Source: Tomocerus qinae
Taxonomy: Eukaryota; Arthropoda; Collembola; Entomobryomorpha; Tomoceridae
Direction of reading: 5' to 3'
Length of the DNA stretch: 64,000 nt
Assembly: GCA_020055645.1 (NCBI GenBank)
Contig: CM034546.1
Span: forward strand, 110,887,375-110,951,374
Shown: positions 1-12,160 of the stretch, in pieces
How positions within the stretch are numbered: position 1 is the first letter of the stretch
Layout of the letters: each line of letters begins with the position of its first letter
Program-made: the position numbers and the translations under genes
Notes under the pieces: model-generated
The model's database searches: none
Seen by the model: only the letters and a program-made list of their open reading frames with translations
Told to the model about the DNA's origin: nothing

Positions 1-115
1 GCGTTGAGTAAACATGCCACAGTTTTATGTAATTTGAAGCACAGAATAATTGAGTAAGGTAACACTGGAAATAAGCGATAAATCTGACGAAAACTTGTTG
101 GTTGTGATTTTGCAG

Positions 116-271
116 GGAAGTTGTTCATCACCGGTGTCACCGTGGGAAGTGAAAGCCCCCCCGCACCAGACGCCAGGCCCCCCTGCCCCTCATCACCCGC
201 ACCCTGGCCTTCCGGGTCACCAAGCGTACCAGTATCATTGGTATCACCAAGACCATTCGCTCCTCACGTAG
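116..271 (+). CDS. Last coding exon of a probable Distal-less/Dlx-type homeobox gene
   Basis: Seen: a T/G-rich tract ending in TTTTGCAG precedes an open stretch of 51 codons that stops at TAG (269-271). The stretch is much more GC-rich than its flanks. The peptide begins GSCSSPVSPWEV, continues with a Pro/His-rich segment and ends YQYHWYHQDHSLLT. Family knowledge: Dlx proteins carry, C-terminal to the homeodomain, a 'SPxSPxWE'-like box and a 'YxWYHQ'-like aromatic box (vertebrate DLX5/6 and DLX2 have such boxes), and several invertebrate Distal-less proteins end in LLT as I recall them. Inference: this is the C-terminal exon of a Distal-less gene, a homeodomain transcription factor patterning appendages and nervous system. 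The homeodomain exon would lie left of the window, so the call rests on the tail alone. The intron phase cannot be checked. Alternative: the Pro/His-rich tail of another transcription factor. Confidence 0.55.
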   Translation, partial: GSCSSPVSPWEVKAPPHQTPGPPAPHHPHPGLPGHQAYQYHWYHQDHSLLT

Positions 272-3200
272 ACCGTACATTCCGTGTGTAAACAAGGTTG
301 TGCATTCGCATTCCACATTGTGTGTGACTCTTTCTGTGCATATATTATATTATATGATTAATATTATCATCAGAGGGGTAGCCCTTTAGTTCCTTCAAAT
401 ATTCGGATTTTTGTTCTCTCTACTCCCCCCACTCATGTTTTAATTTGCTATAGACACAGTATTAAAGAGGAATGAAATCCGAACTGCCAATTTATTCAGC
501 ATCTTATATCTTGCTCCTCATTTTGTACTCATACACATTGTCTACACAGTACCTCAATGTATATATGTAATAATATTGACACAATAATATATTTACTATA
601 CCTATAAGCATCATCAAACTCATCATCAGCATAATATTAACATGCCCCATTCCATTATTATTATTATCATGTGTCTAAATCAGTCGACTATATATACATA
701 CCTACTACACATCAATGACAGGTAAACGTCCCTTTGATCATATTGCCAATTAATTACAGAATCTGCCTACATACGTCTACGCACTGGTACGGACTAATAA
801 ACATAACGTAATTCATTCTACATGAACATTTATTGTTAACAGATAACAAAGCTACTCTCCTACTCGTACCCAAATATCCTAGGTAGCTCTCCACAACTTG
901 CAATCACTGCAGGGCATTTCATATTAGTATCAATGCATCAACATACAAAAACTACTTACCCACACATGTATATATAGAAAAGCAACTTCACAGATAGCAT
1001 AACACCTTCGGCACAAACGTTCCGATCCATTCGACTTGTTGTGCTTGGAAAACTATAATCGCTAATCACATTTACAAACACAAAGCGCTCCTATTACATT
1101 GTTTCTGTCTGCAGGTTTGTTGAATGTCAGACTTCATATACCTACTTTCCTATACACTCATGATAATATAATTTACTACTTACTAACAGTATTTCGGGTT
1201 TTCTTACATCTAAGTACCTCTCTCCACATTATCATATTATTTTCACAACGCGTATGCGAATGTTCTCTAAAAGTCCTTCACGATCTCTTGAGTCGTTGAT
1301 AAAAAGAAACCTGATTTCGCTGCTATCTGTCACCTGAGTTGCACAATTGGTATTGTAGCGCCTAAGCGATTACTCTCCATTGTGTAGGTAGTGTGAGAGA
1401 GACAAGGGAAGACATTTGAAAGGTTCAGGCGAAATAATTAAGTTTGGGCAACTGTGAGACTCGGAGTTGAGTGTGGTTTTCGTTCATTCTCATTGAGCTT
1501 GTCTGAGTTGACGAGGAGCTTTGCCATTTCTTAAGGATATCCTTTGTCTTTCCGACAGTTGATGTTGATGGCTACGTATAGTGCAACTGCACTATGACGA
1601 GACTCAGATATGACAAGGAAATGAGTTGCTTTACCTTTAGTCACTCCACTTAATGCAATATGTTGTAGTAGAAGGAAAGTGATATTCTTTTTAGAGACTG
1701 ACGAATGAAATGACTTCTGTATTCTGAACTGGTGGGCAGGGATCACTATGCAAACACATAAAGCCTACACAATTATTATGTTTCTACTAGGTACACTTAT
1801 AAGTAGTACAACAATAGTAGATAAGTGTAGTATAGATATCTCAAAAAGGAGCTACCTACTATTACGAGTATAAAAAGTATCTTAATGGGTATATAGATAA
1901 TTGTAATATAGAGTGAGTGTTAACTGTTAACGAGGGCTAGAGGACTGAAATCAATATTAGAAGTAATTTCGAAGGTAGGTTAGTAGAGATATGACAGAAG
2001 TATGACTAGTTTATAATGTTTGTATTTACATAGGTAGGTGGATTGGAGTAGGTTTAAGGTTTGGAAGGAAAGGTGAAAGGAAATCGAGTAGGTAAGGGAG
2101 AGAGATCCTTTCGAGATAGTTTGTTGTTAAAATTGGAGAATGTGTCTATCTAATCTAATGTTCCTTGGTTGATTGTGAGTCTGTCTTGGTTTGGTGTTCA
2201 GACGAGACTTGCCTTGACTTGATGAGAGTTGGAGTGAGTTGAGTTTGCTTAGTTGTTCTCAGTTCTTGCTCATTGTCAGTGAGGAAGAGAAGTTTGGGAG
2301 AGGGTGAGCCACCATAAGAAATATGATGAAACGACGAGAGAAATGAAAATGATTGACACATGGGAGTTAACCTTGTATGACATGACATGACTGGATTTTT
2401 TTCAACTTCCCATTTCATTCCTCGTTTGCATGTTGATAACCTTTTTGTGGAGTAAGCTATACCATAGGGAATGCCGATCATGCAAACGAGAGACAAACGA
2501 TCCACGTCACTCAGCGGATATGAGATCTGAATGAATCCTATCGTGACCAATCCTCCTCATGACAACTCACGACAACTCATCCCCGAATTCCTATCTTTCC
2601 CAAAAACTCCCAACCTTCTTCAAATGCCAACTGTCCACCACAAAAGTCAAACCAATCTCGTAGCTAGAGAAAGATCTTTTTCTCAATCATTTGACTGTCT
2701 ATTTATTTTAGTGGACAAAACATCTGTTTCCCTTCTCTAGAGTATAGTACTTGCAAGCAGGACATTTTTACCCACTTTCTACTACTACTCACTACCAGAC
2801 TCCTCCATTACACTCTAACGCCTAATTTACGATCAATAATCTCCCTCCTCTCTCCCCATAACATTCTACATGTGTTAAACATACATAGACACTTCTCAGA
2901 TAGGTAATGATGCATAACTTGTGTACACCAGACCCGTTCATATTGTGGTAAGGAGGAGATTGCTCAAAAAATTGTCCTAAATGAGCCAGATCACATTCTC
3001 TCCATCTTTCTCTTCCCTGACTGACTCCAGTTGAAAGAATTGAGAGAGGAGACTAGACTACAACAACAACCAACTAACTTACACCTTCCTTGTATCACAT
3101 CCTATTTTGTAATTCTAACAAAACTGGTTTTTAATTTATGAATTGAAGAGAATCTCACTACCTACTCTCCTACTCTCTCAGTCTGCAGTTTCTTTTCCAT

Positions 3201-4942
3201 AGCAAACTCTATATCATTTCGATGAGAATTGAAACTCTCAACAACTAAATGCTTCTATACATACATAAATTCATATTAAACATATACATTCATGTTTAGT
3301 TTATGTAGTCCATTATCTTATAGATATAAATACATAATGGTAATTGCTACCAGACGATAAAACTGCATATATCTGGATATTTTAGTAGTATAATAAGGGA
3401 CTTTATCATGATATACAGTCAGATAGAGAATATAAATTAATAGAATACTAATAAATTGTATTTGCTGTATGTTGCTTTCTGTTCTCATCTCAAGTCAGCT
3501 TTCAAGCGTTGGTAACTATACAATGTGAAATAAGCAGACCACACCAGAATGTAATGTATAAACGATGATTGTCAGTCAAAACTTTATTCTATTACTCGTA
3601 GAAATTGTTAATGTGAAATCGGTGTGCCTGCTTCGTGTATTTCTAGTACATTCACATATTGTCTAACTTGGGCTCATTTGGAATTGCATGAATTTTATTT
3701 GCGAGTGTGAAAAAAAGTTGAAAGAGTGGGCGGCAAGAGCTGTCCCAAGTCTCCCAAGCGATTTGATTTTTACGGTACATGAACTCCAACAGTTTCCGCC
3801 AAATACTACTTACTAATGTGATGGCTCCCGTTACTAAAATGAATCTCGATAAGAATCACAACAATACAAGCATAAATCAAAGCAGACAGCCACAGCAGTA
3901 GAAAAAATAAACTCATATTCCACCATACTAAATAAAAATTCTGCCTTGCCACACTCTGATAAATGGAGGAGAGGAAGCCAAAAGTATCTCAGCTAAATAA
4001 CAATTGACTCAAGCGTAGGTGAGGTAAACCAACTCAAATAAGTAAATATTTTACTAAATACTTCTCGTGCATACTTTTACGAATATACTACTGAATTCCC
4101 TGGATTCTTACTGAATCTTCATGTTACAGGGCTAAAATGCAAGGAATTGTAAGTTTTAAGTTGATCCGACTGATAAACGACTCACTCACCAGAGAGTTTC
4201 AATTTTCTGCCTCTAGCTTGATTACCTTCCGTGTGTGTATTCTGTTACGTTATATTCCCTGTGATTACTTTACGTATACTCAAAATTTATACCTATAGTC
4301 AAATACCTATAGACCCTTTAGACTCTCTTCTCTACACAACTCCGTGGATATTGTTGTTACAACCACTTATTGCTAGTTAGAAACAGCAAACTACTGTTTA
4401 GTGATAGAACACGATGCTATGGAATACACTACTAATAATATCTTTACGTACTTCTTGCCTTGCGACTCTTTTCTTACCAGATTACGAGTTTCCGTGAGCT
4501 CCGTTCCAAGCTACTTACAAGCCCTTATTATCTTCATTTATGTATTGTTCTTTCCGTATGTAATCAGCTAAAGGATTTGAGGATGATTCCCATTTCGTTA
4601 TGTCCTGTTACTTCAGCTTCTAATGTCTCTAATGCCTTACAATCTCAACACACAAGGCAAACTATTCACGTTTTTCATTACTATCATTTTTATTAAGTTC
4701 CTACTACATTCATTCTCCTCCGGTTGTGTAAACTTCTCTACTATACATAATTTAAACCAAGATTTTATTTTCTAAACTTGAATTATAATTTCTAGAAAAT
4801 CGACAAAAATTCCTAAGTCTTTGATAAGATAAGGGATCTTCTAAAGAACAAGATAAGAAAAGAATTATTCCCTGATTTTGTTTTATTAAAGCCCAGGTGC
4901 CTGGAAACGAAAATAATTTCTCGACTATCATATTTGCCAGCA
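272..4942. other. Non-coding: probable 3' UTR, then intergenic DNA
   Basis: No supportable gene. The first part presumably holds the 3' UTR of the Dlx-like gene. From about 2020 to 2300 the + strand is rich in G and poor in C. From about 2520 to 2900 it is rich in C and poor in G. This switch produces the long but unconvincing open frames at 2155-2550 (-) and 2531-2740 (+). A CCAGG-TG-CCTGG palindrome with an E-box core lies at 4893-4904. Confidence 0.6.
796..801 (+). terminator. Possible poly(A) signal of the Dlx-like gene
   Basis: An AATAAA hexamer lies about 525 bases past the TAG at 269-271, on the same strand. AATAAA is common by chance in DNA this AT-rich, so this is only a candidate 3' end. 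Confidence 0.2.
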
Positions 4943-5273
4943 ACTTTTTTTTGGAAATTCCCTAAGGATCTGAGACCACTGGTCCTACAGCCGTACATTA
5001 ATTTTTAAAAAAATCTTCGATACTTATTCTATAGTAGTTATATTGAAAATTCCACATTTTGGGCTTTGACTTGAAGATATAAATTCGCAATATATAATTC
5101 ACAAAAAAATACACATTTTTCGGTTTCAAACGATGATATCTTCAAGTCGAAGACCAAAATGTTGAATTTTCAATATAACTACCATAGAATAAGTATCGAA
5201 GAATTTAAAAAAAATTATTGTACGGCTGTAGGACCAGTGGTCTCAGATCCTTAGGGAATTTCCAAAAAAAAGT
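4943..5273. mobile_element. Foldback element: 138-bp inverted arms with a 55-bp loop
   Basis: Seen: the left arm (4943-5080) is matched by an inverted copy in the right arm (5136-5273), differing at only a few positions, around an AT-rich loop (5081-5135). Both ends are delimited by ACTTTTTTTTGG and its complement. Landmarks present in both arms are TACAGCCGTAC, GAGACCACTGG and CTTGAAGATAT. There is no coding capacity. Family knowledge: the form is that of a foldback element or MITE (a small non-autonomous DNA transposon derivative). No clean target-site duplication is visible. The flanks on both sides contain a related CAGCAAC-containing sequence (4934-4945 and 5300-5332). Such a structure would form a very long RNA hairpin if transcribed. 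Confidence 0.75.
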
Positions 5274-5319
5274 ACGAATTTTTCCGATTCCCATTTACCC
5301 TCTATGATAATTTTTGCTG

Positions 5320-5332
5320 GTTGCCCAGCAAC
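5320..5332. promoter_or_regulatory. X-box-like (RFX) site
   Basis: GTTGCCCAGCAAC fits the RFX half-sites GTTGCC and RGYAAC with a one-base spacer. It overlaps a perfect TTGCTGG/CCAGCAA inverted repeat (5314-5331). It sits 46 bases outside the foldback element, so it could belong to the element's flank rather than to a host enhancer. Function is inferred from the motif only. Confidence 0.3.
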
Positions 5333-8300
5333 ATCCCCATTTGTGGCAAAAACAATCTGAGTCTTTTGAAACATGCACCATTGCCTTGAGAGAGGGACAA
5401 AAATGTAAATCCTACAATATCATTTAAAAACAAATTCCAAAACACCTAGCAGAATTTTAAACAATCATGTGTATTTAATTTCAACTGATATTAAATAGGT
5501 GAAATAGCCATCAATAATAATATCAGCAGAAGTTTTATTTACAAATACATGTGTAAGTAAATTACATTGTTCTTGCATATTTAAACAGCATTTATCTTAT
5601 CTAAATGGTATTTATTTACTATTATCCCTACCAATCATGGAGCAATTTGGGGTATTGAGACAAAAAATGTGGAAATAAGCATTTCTAAACATGAATGTTG
5701 GTACACATGGCTGTATAATCTATAAAATAGCTGTGAATTTACAAAACAAACAGTTATGGGAGAGAGTGAATCGATAGTAGTGAATATATTTAGTGAGATG
5801 TATATTGACAATAGAATTTAACGAAGAGAAGTCAGAGTGAGAGAGAGGAGCAGTATTATTTATGAAAATATAGTCAGCGTCTAGAGAGTGTGTATGGGAG
5901 AGAATTTATGTGGATAAGTAGAATGGTCTGGATTGCCTGGGTCGTCTGAGTTGGCTGGTCGAATCACAATTGATGTTGAGGGAGTGTATGTCAGCATGTG
6001 CTGTAGTCGATTCTATTGAATGGGTCTTTCGTCTGATAATGTCGTGAGTGCAGCTTGGCAAGCAAGTAAGTAAGTTGGCTTGGCTGTAGTCTCTGAGGGC
6101 AGATGTGTGGGAGTAGAGCCGATAGAATTTCCATGAAAACTTTTTCAGAGTTGGCTTTTCGCCCTATAATTTGGTTGGGCGGGTCGGGTTCGCTCGTTGT
6201 GTAGTTTGGGAGACATTGTGTGCTCATCATCAATAGAATAGACATACAGACTGTGCGAAATTACACAGGCGAGAAGACAGGAGCAGCGGGGAGAGCGTGC
6301 GTTGCGTTCCGTCTCTCTCTCCTCTACTATATCACTCTTAGCCACTGCCAACCAAACCAAAGCCAAGTAAAGTACAATCAAGTGAAGCCAACATAACATC
6401 AAGGATGCGACCTTCCTTCCATTTCTAATCAACCCCCAGAAAGTTACGAAATGGACCTAAGACTCCATATTCAACTAACATAACAGCCTTCTTCTTCTCC
6501 AAATAATGTACTCACCCTATATAAACTCTATTAATACTGAAATATCTATTCACTACTTACAACAATGTACATATACATACTCGATATACAATAAAACATA
6601 ATGCAATCTAACACAGAATCATTTCTGATGCAATAAATATTATATCTCAACCTATACCCTGCATTTTTGTATATACCATATAGCATATTCTATTGTATAG
6701 ATAAACTATTCCGTTTCATCAACAAATCTATATATCTTAGCAAAAGGTTCTTATAATGTTAATTAAGTGCGTACTGCGTTGCTGGTATGATAAGTTGACA
6801 TAACACGCACATTATCAGCATACGATACACAGTTTGGATACTTACGCATTAAAATATTAAATGGTAGTAGAATTTGGTATGTAGAGTCCGTTATGTTATT
6901 GGACCGAAATGCATATAGTAGCATCATGTACTAGGATTGCATGTGCAGTGTTAAAAAACTGACAGTCGAAAAAGATATTCTGGTTTAGTTTTTGAATTTG
7001 ATTGTGTAGGACTGGATGTGAGTCCCCCTCCTTTCTCTCACCTCACCCTCACATTCTCAATTGGTTTGGTTGGACTGTGGCTCGACTGTTCCCAATTGCC
7101 ACATCACATCGCATTCTTCGTCTTATTATTCTGCACAACAACCTACAGAACACAACAAAACATTATTGTTACTATCTCAATTTCTATTGCACTCCAATAC
7201 AATACACAATGCTGTCGACTGTGCATACACAACAAGCATTGGATGCAATAGATTCTCTAATCCACGCCAAACCAAACAAATTCAAGCTACTATGTACATA
7301 TTATGATGATATACATATATCAGTTTCGTATCTTTCTCTAGCTACCACCAGTCGTGCACAAAGTATAAATATGTAAGTGCTTTGTAGTAGTAGGTACCTA
7401 TTATATTATTATTATTATATACCTATAGCTCGTTTTGGAAATGGCAATTCCATGCCTTGGGATTCGCATGTCAAAATCTTGTCATCAGCTCAACCCTACA
7501 TCAGCACCACCACAGCCACCGCATTCGGCCTTCTACTTATATCTATACCTCACCACACCAAACCACGCCATTAGACAAGATTCAACTGACTTGACTCGCT
7601 TCCCTTGACTGATGTCTTTTATTTTCTTCTTACAACCCAACTCGAAATTCTTTGCAAGCTGCACATAGTGTCTATAATATCTAAACAATATTGTATTTAC
7701 TAAGGACATATAAAACTTGTAAGGATACAATATGATATCCAAACCGTCTTGGCCCATTGTTCATCTACATCAATATTAGTATCATATTAGTATGTCCTTA
7801 TAGCTGGCAATGGTACGTAAATAAAATATACGTAGGAAATAATCCTGTTAAAGAAAATAGGTATTGAAAATGCATTCTACAGTAAATTGACTTATTGTTA
7901 GCATGACCAAACACTGGCTGACACATAATAGGCAAGCGAATGTATACACCTTGCTGATACTGTTGTAAAATTGCAATTTTCTATCGTGTCTTAAGTTACC
8001 TAAAGAAGTATTTTTTTCCATAGCCGTTGCTATTCTCAATTTGGTTGTCTAAAGTGGAAAAGTTAGCGAGGAAGTAAAAGTAAATTGCTATCAAATGTCA
8101 GAATCAGATTTTTTTTTCGACAAGTCGATTATCTAGTGAATAGTTGGTTTCAGCTTGCGAAACGTCTGTTGTTTGTTTTGCAACTGGGATTTTAGTATAT
8201 AGAGAATGGATTATTGTTGTGAGACAGAAGTTCAGTTGTTTAGGATGTTGGTAGGGATAATGAAAAGCATGACATGAAATATATCTAAACCCAAATGGAG

Positions 8301-10190
8301 TGTGCACTGTGAAATTCATTTTTATCGTTGTGGTTATTAGAATATGCATGGAAGGAAACTGAAAAGACCCGAGAAACAGTGTAAATTGAATGAAGAGAAT
8401 GTGAAATGAAGGTAAAGTAACTCGCCTCCCCAGAAACATCAAATCAGAATCAAAACTTGCTCGAATTATCATGACATGAAAACGAACCAGAGAAGCTTGT
8501 TTTCTTTTCTCCTTAATTATATCCTAACCCTCTATCAATTTTTCAAAGGCTTGAATAAAACAGGAGCTTAGACATGTCAGTAGTACATACAGTCCCGCTT
8601 ACATGCTCACATATCCTACCTTCTACCGTATAAGTACAGCTAATAGATATGTTTAAGCCTTCTATATATTGTGTGTGTGTATACATACTCCATTTGGATT
8701 TCAATAGACTCAAGACTCATCAGTAGCATTATGACTTGAAAATTTCCAATATTATTCTGCATATGAACGTTTGTTTGCATGCATTTCATTTGTAATGAAA
8801 GCTGATATAGTAAAGTACGTAGCTTTAATTCAGTCCACGAATATTATTCTGCAATTGAATCTAGTCCAGTTTATGTAGTTTTGTTTTGTTGTGAGCAAGT
8901 CAAGTTAGGCGTGTAATAGAAAAGTATATATGCAAATGCTATCAAGTAACATTCGCCAAATACAAGCAGATAGATTCTCTGAATCGCCAGGTTAGAGGAG
9001 GCCAACCCAAAGAAAACAAAACGCAAGGCTAGAGAAGATAACAACAGGACTCACTTACTATGTATGTATTCACTAAACATAAGAGACACAGAAGAATAAC
9101 TACACCTTCTTCGCGTATTTAATTTGCAATTTCATCATGGTGAACGCCTTCTCAATAGGCATATCTCTGTAATTTTTCCCAAATGAAACCTTAACCAGTA
9201 TTTACAGTCAGAGACATTTGCAACTTTAATGGTATTTCATTCCTGTCGGAAATTAAACTTAATAAGGGCTCATATCTACACTATCTCTACATTCTGAACA
9301 TTATACTCTGCCCTGCCTGCTTGGCTACGTATACATACATATACTAGCCTTATACACGTTTGTGTATACTCTGTCATAGTATTTCAATATTATTTATTAG
9401 GATTTGCATGATGGTTATTGGTAAGCCATATATAAGCCGGGTAGTGTACAATTGCAGAGTTTGATATGTATTAATGCACACAAACTATGAGCTACTAGTT
9501 TCAATAATTCATAGCTATAGAACAGAGTACACGGACACGGTAGTTAAGAAGAACTTGTTGAGATTAATTATGCATCTGGGTTGTTAGAATGGTACTTGAG
9601 GGAATTCGGTTTAACATATCATTCCCTATCGGGGCTTGGCCTATCATTAGCTTACTTACGCATTACTGATACTGATGAGCTGCTTTTATTCATTAGCGCA
9701 TTTACACAAATCATTTCATTCTCCATCGTTTTCATCCTGTAAATACGGGAAACGCATAAATACCTTGTGTACTTTTCCTTATAAATTATAACTCTAAATA
9801 TTCCTTATCATTTCACCAGAAATGGCTAAACTATATTTATCTACTAAACCCTATTTATACATTACCATTACGACTTTGCTGGAGTATCCTCCAATTTCCC
9901 GCACGCTCCCGCTCTATCCGCATAAAACTAGAAAAATTCAAGACTTGTGTACTGGTAATGTACAAGCATTTTATAAATGCGGACATGAAAGGTGCCTTAG
10001 ACACGTTATTCTAAAAACACGTAGTATAACTTATGCTTAGCTAGGGTCAGGGTTCCATTTTCAGTAATGTATTACATGAGTGTATACAGCATAGGTGTAA
10101 TTTGCTACTTTACCCTTTATAAGTAACACTTCATGACTAGTAATATATTCGAGTAATTGCCTTTATATAATATTAGATACCAGGGAGCCC

Positions 10191-10204
10191 ACGCGAGGGG
10201 GATG
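10191..10204 (+). promoter_or_regulatory. CTCF-like insulator word
   Basis: ACGCGAGGGGGATG matches the CTCF core CCGCGNGGNGGCAG at 11 of 14 positions, counting the two free positions as matches; the mismatches are at 1, 12 and 13. It stands out as a G/C island in AT-rich DNA between two homeobox genes. Insulator function is inference. Confidence 0.2.
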
Positions 10205-12138
10205 TTAAAATTGAAATAACCCTACGAAACAGACAATGTGATTGAATTTGAATTTTATTTATGTGCAATATGTTAGGTACATAAAAAGCACGCGTCAGTC
10301 AGGAAACAGTTGGAGATGTTGGGTGACTGTTGAGTTGTAGGTGGTTTGCTAGGAATATTGCATTGCTTGCTTTACTAAATGTTCTATACATTACACATTG
10401 TTTTCATGTGTGGGAGACTCGTTGATGTTTGATATGGAAATACAATAAACAGAATTGCATTCATGAGAAATACCATTAAATATATAGTGGCCATTCTATA
10501 TATAGCACGTACGAAAGATTGTGTATAGGTAGGATTTAGCCTAGTCCATGGAGCTGTGTCCAGGTGAAGTGATGTAGTGTAGGCGTGACTGGATGTGGAA
10601 TAGGGCATCTGACCCGGGTAACCCTTTGGCACGTGGAGGACACAAAGGACCTTTGCTCTCACTCTACCAAATACATAATGTAAGGATTTGTCCTCTTTGA
10701 TTGACCCTTAGCACTGTAATTTGAGCTCTCACTTCCGTCCTTCTCGCATGCACCTTTTGTTTTCTTCCTCCTAATTCAACAGGAGCAGGCAGCCTGTCGA
10801 CAAACCAAAACTCCATGATACTATATTACATGCTTATGACCATGGGATTAGCAACTACTACTCAATGCAAAGGACTCACCTCAATCCAATGGAAATACTA
10901 CCACCGTATACCCATACAACACAATTCCAACAACTACTGCTCTCATTGTAAGCTAGGTTAACTATATACACAGTTTACATTTATAAATATACGGATTCAA
11001 CGAGCATATATCCTAAAATACCATTCGCTATACGAATCTACCTGATTTCATCCGTTTCATTTTTATGAGCAGTGCATTGTACTAGAATACAGTACATATA
11101 TCTGTTATGTTAACACTCTAATCCTCTTATTTGTCAAACTTTTCAATAGAGCGGGGGGAAGCTTAGATCATCTACATTTATTTTGTGGGACGCAGTTTCT
11201 ACTCCGAATCTATTGTATATTATTTGTATCGTTTTCTCAATGTGTTACCTAATCGTGTTCTCAGAAAAACTTTAAATTTCACCGATGCTAAGCTGATTGC
11301 CAAAACTACCATAGAATGTAATGAATTTACAAATTAATTTCTTCATTATTACTATGTTTTGGCGAAATGCAAAATTCACATGCCATACAGTATCAATTGC
11401 TACTTTAATAAAAATCCTTATCCATTCATTTAACAGATTACTGAAAAACGTTGTCACTGTGTGTATAACTAGAAAAATATTATTCAAAGGAGAAAAAGGA
11501 AAATTGGTTAGGACACTAGCTTATGGAATGACGATTGAATTGGAGTACGTAGTGTGTATCTAGGAACATACTAGACAATTATGAAGTAGCAACTTTAAGC
11601 TGTCTGGTAAAAGTAGTGTACAGTAAATTTTAGTTTAGATTTTAAGCCACTGTGTTTAGGTGGATTACAGTTTGTGGGTATGTAATGATACGTAGTGATA
11701 TACTACTGTAGTATAGTTCTGCGACTTAGTAGTTGCATTAGTATGACAATAAAATATGTAGCTACCGGATATACCTACTTATACACAGATACTACGCCTA
11801 CGAAAATACGCTAATATTTTAGGTATATAAAAGTAAATAGTAGACACACGAGACAGAATATAATTACAGCAACATTGTAATATCAGTATCTAGTTGAAGT
11901 GCAAGTGTGTTAGGCATAGCAGATAATTCTATTGAAATGCATTCAACGCATTATGTTTAAAAAGCCATAAAAATAATGGTAAGTGATTTAATGCACTGAA
12001 ATGCATTGGAATGATGAAAAATGGCAAGATTATTATTGTGAGGGAACGTAATAACTAGCCATGAAGTAAATGGTGTCGCGCGAACATCGTGATCAACTCA
12101 CGAAAGATTTTGTAACATTTTCAATCGTGGTAAATTAC

Positions 12139-12160
12139 TTGGTTTGGTTGGCCAAACCAA
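12139..12160. repeat. TTGGTTTGG palindrome
   Basis: TTGGTTTGG (12139-12147) is matched by its exact complement (12152-12160) across a four-base TTGG spacer. The related word GGTTTGGTTGG or its complement recurs near 6352 and 7061, both close to regions where strand composition changes. Confidence 0.5.

Noticed and set aside
2155-2550. 131-codon open frame on the minus strand
   Set aside because: It coincides with a G-rich + strand zone. Translation is Ser/Thr-rich with no motif.
7002-7376. 124-codon open frame overlapping two others in different frames
   Set aside because: Three overlapping open frames in one C-rich patch show that the openness comes from composition, not coding.
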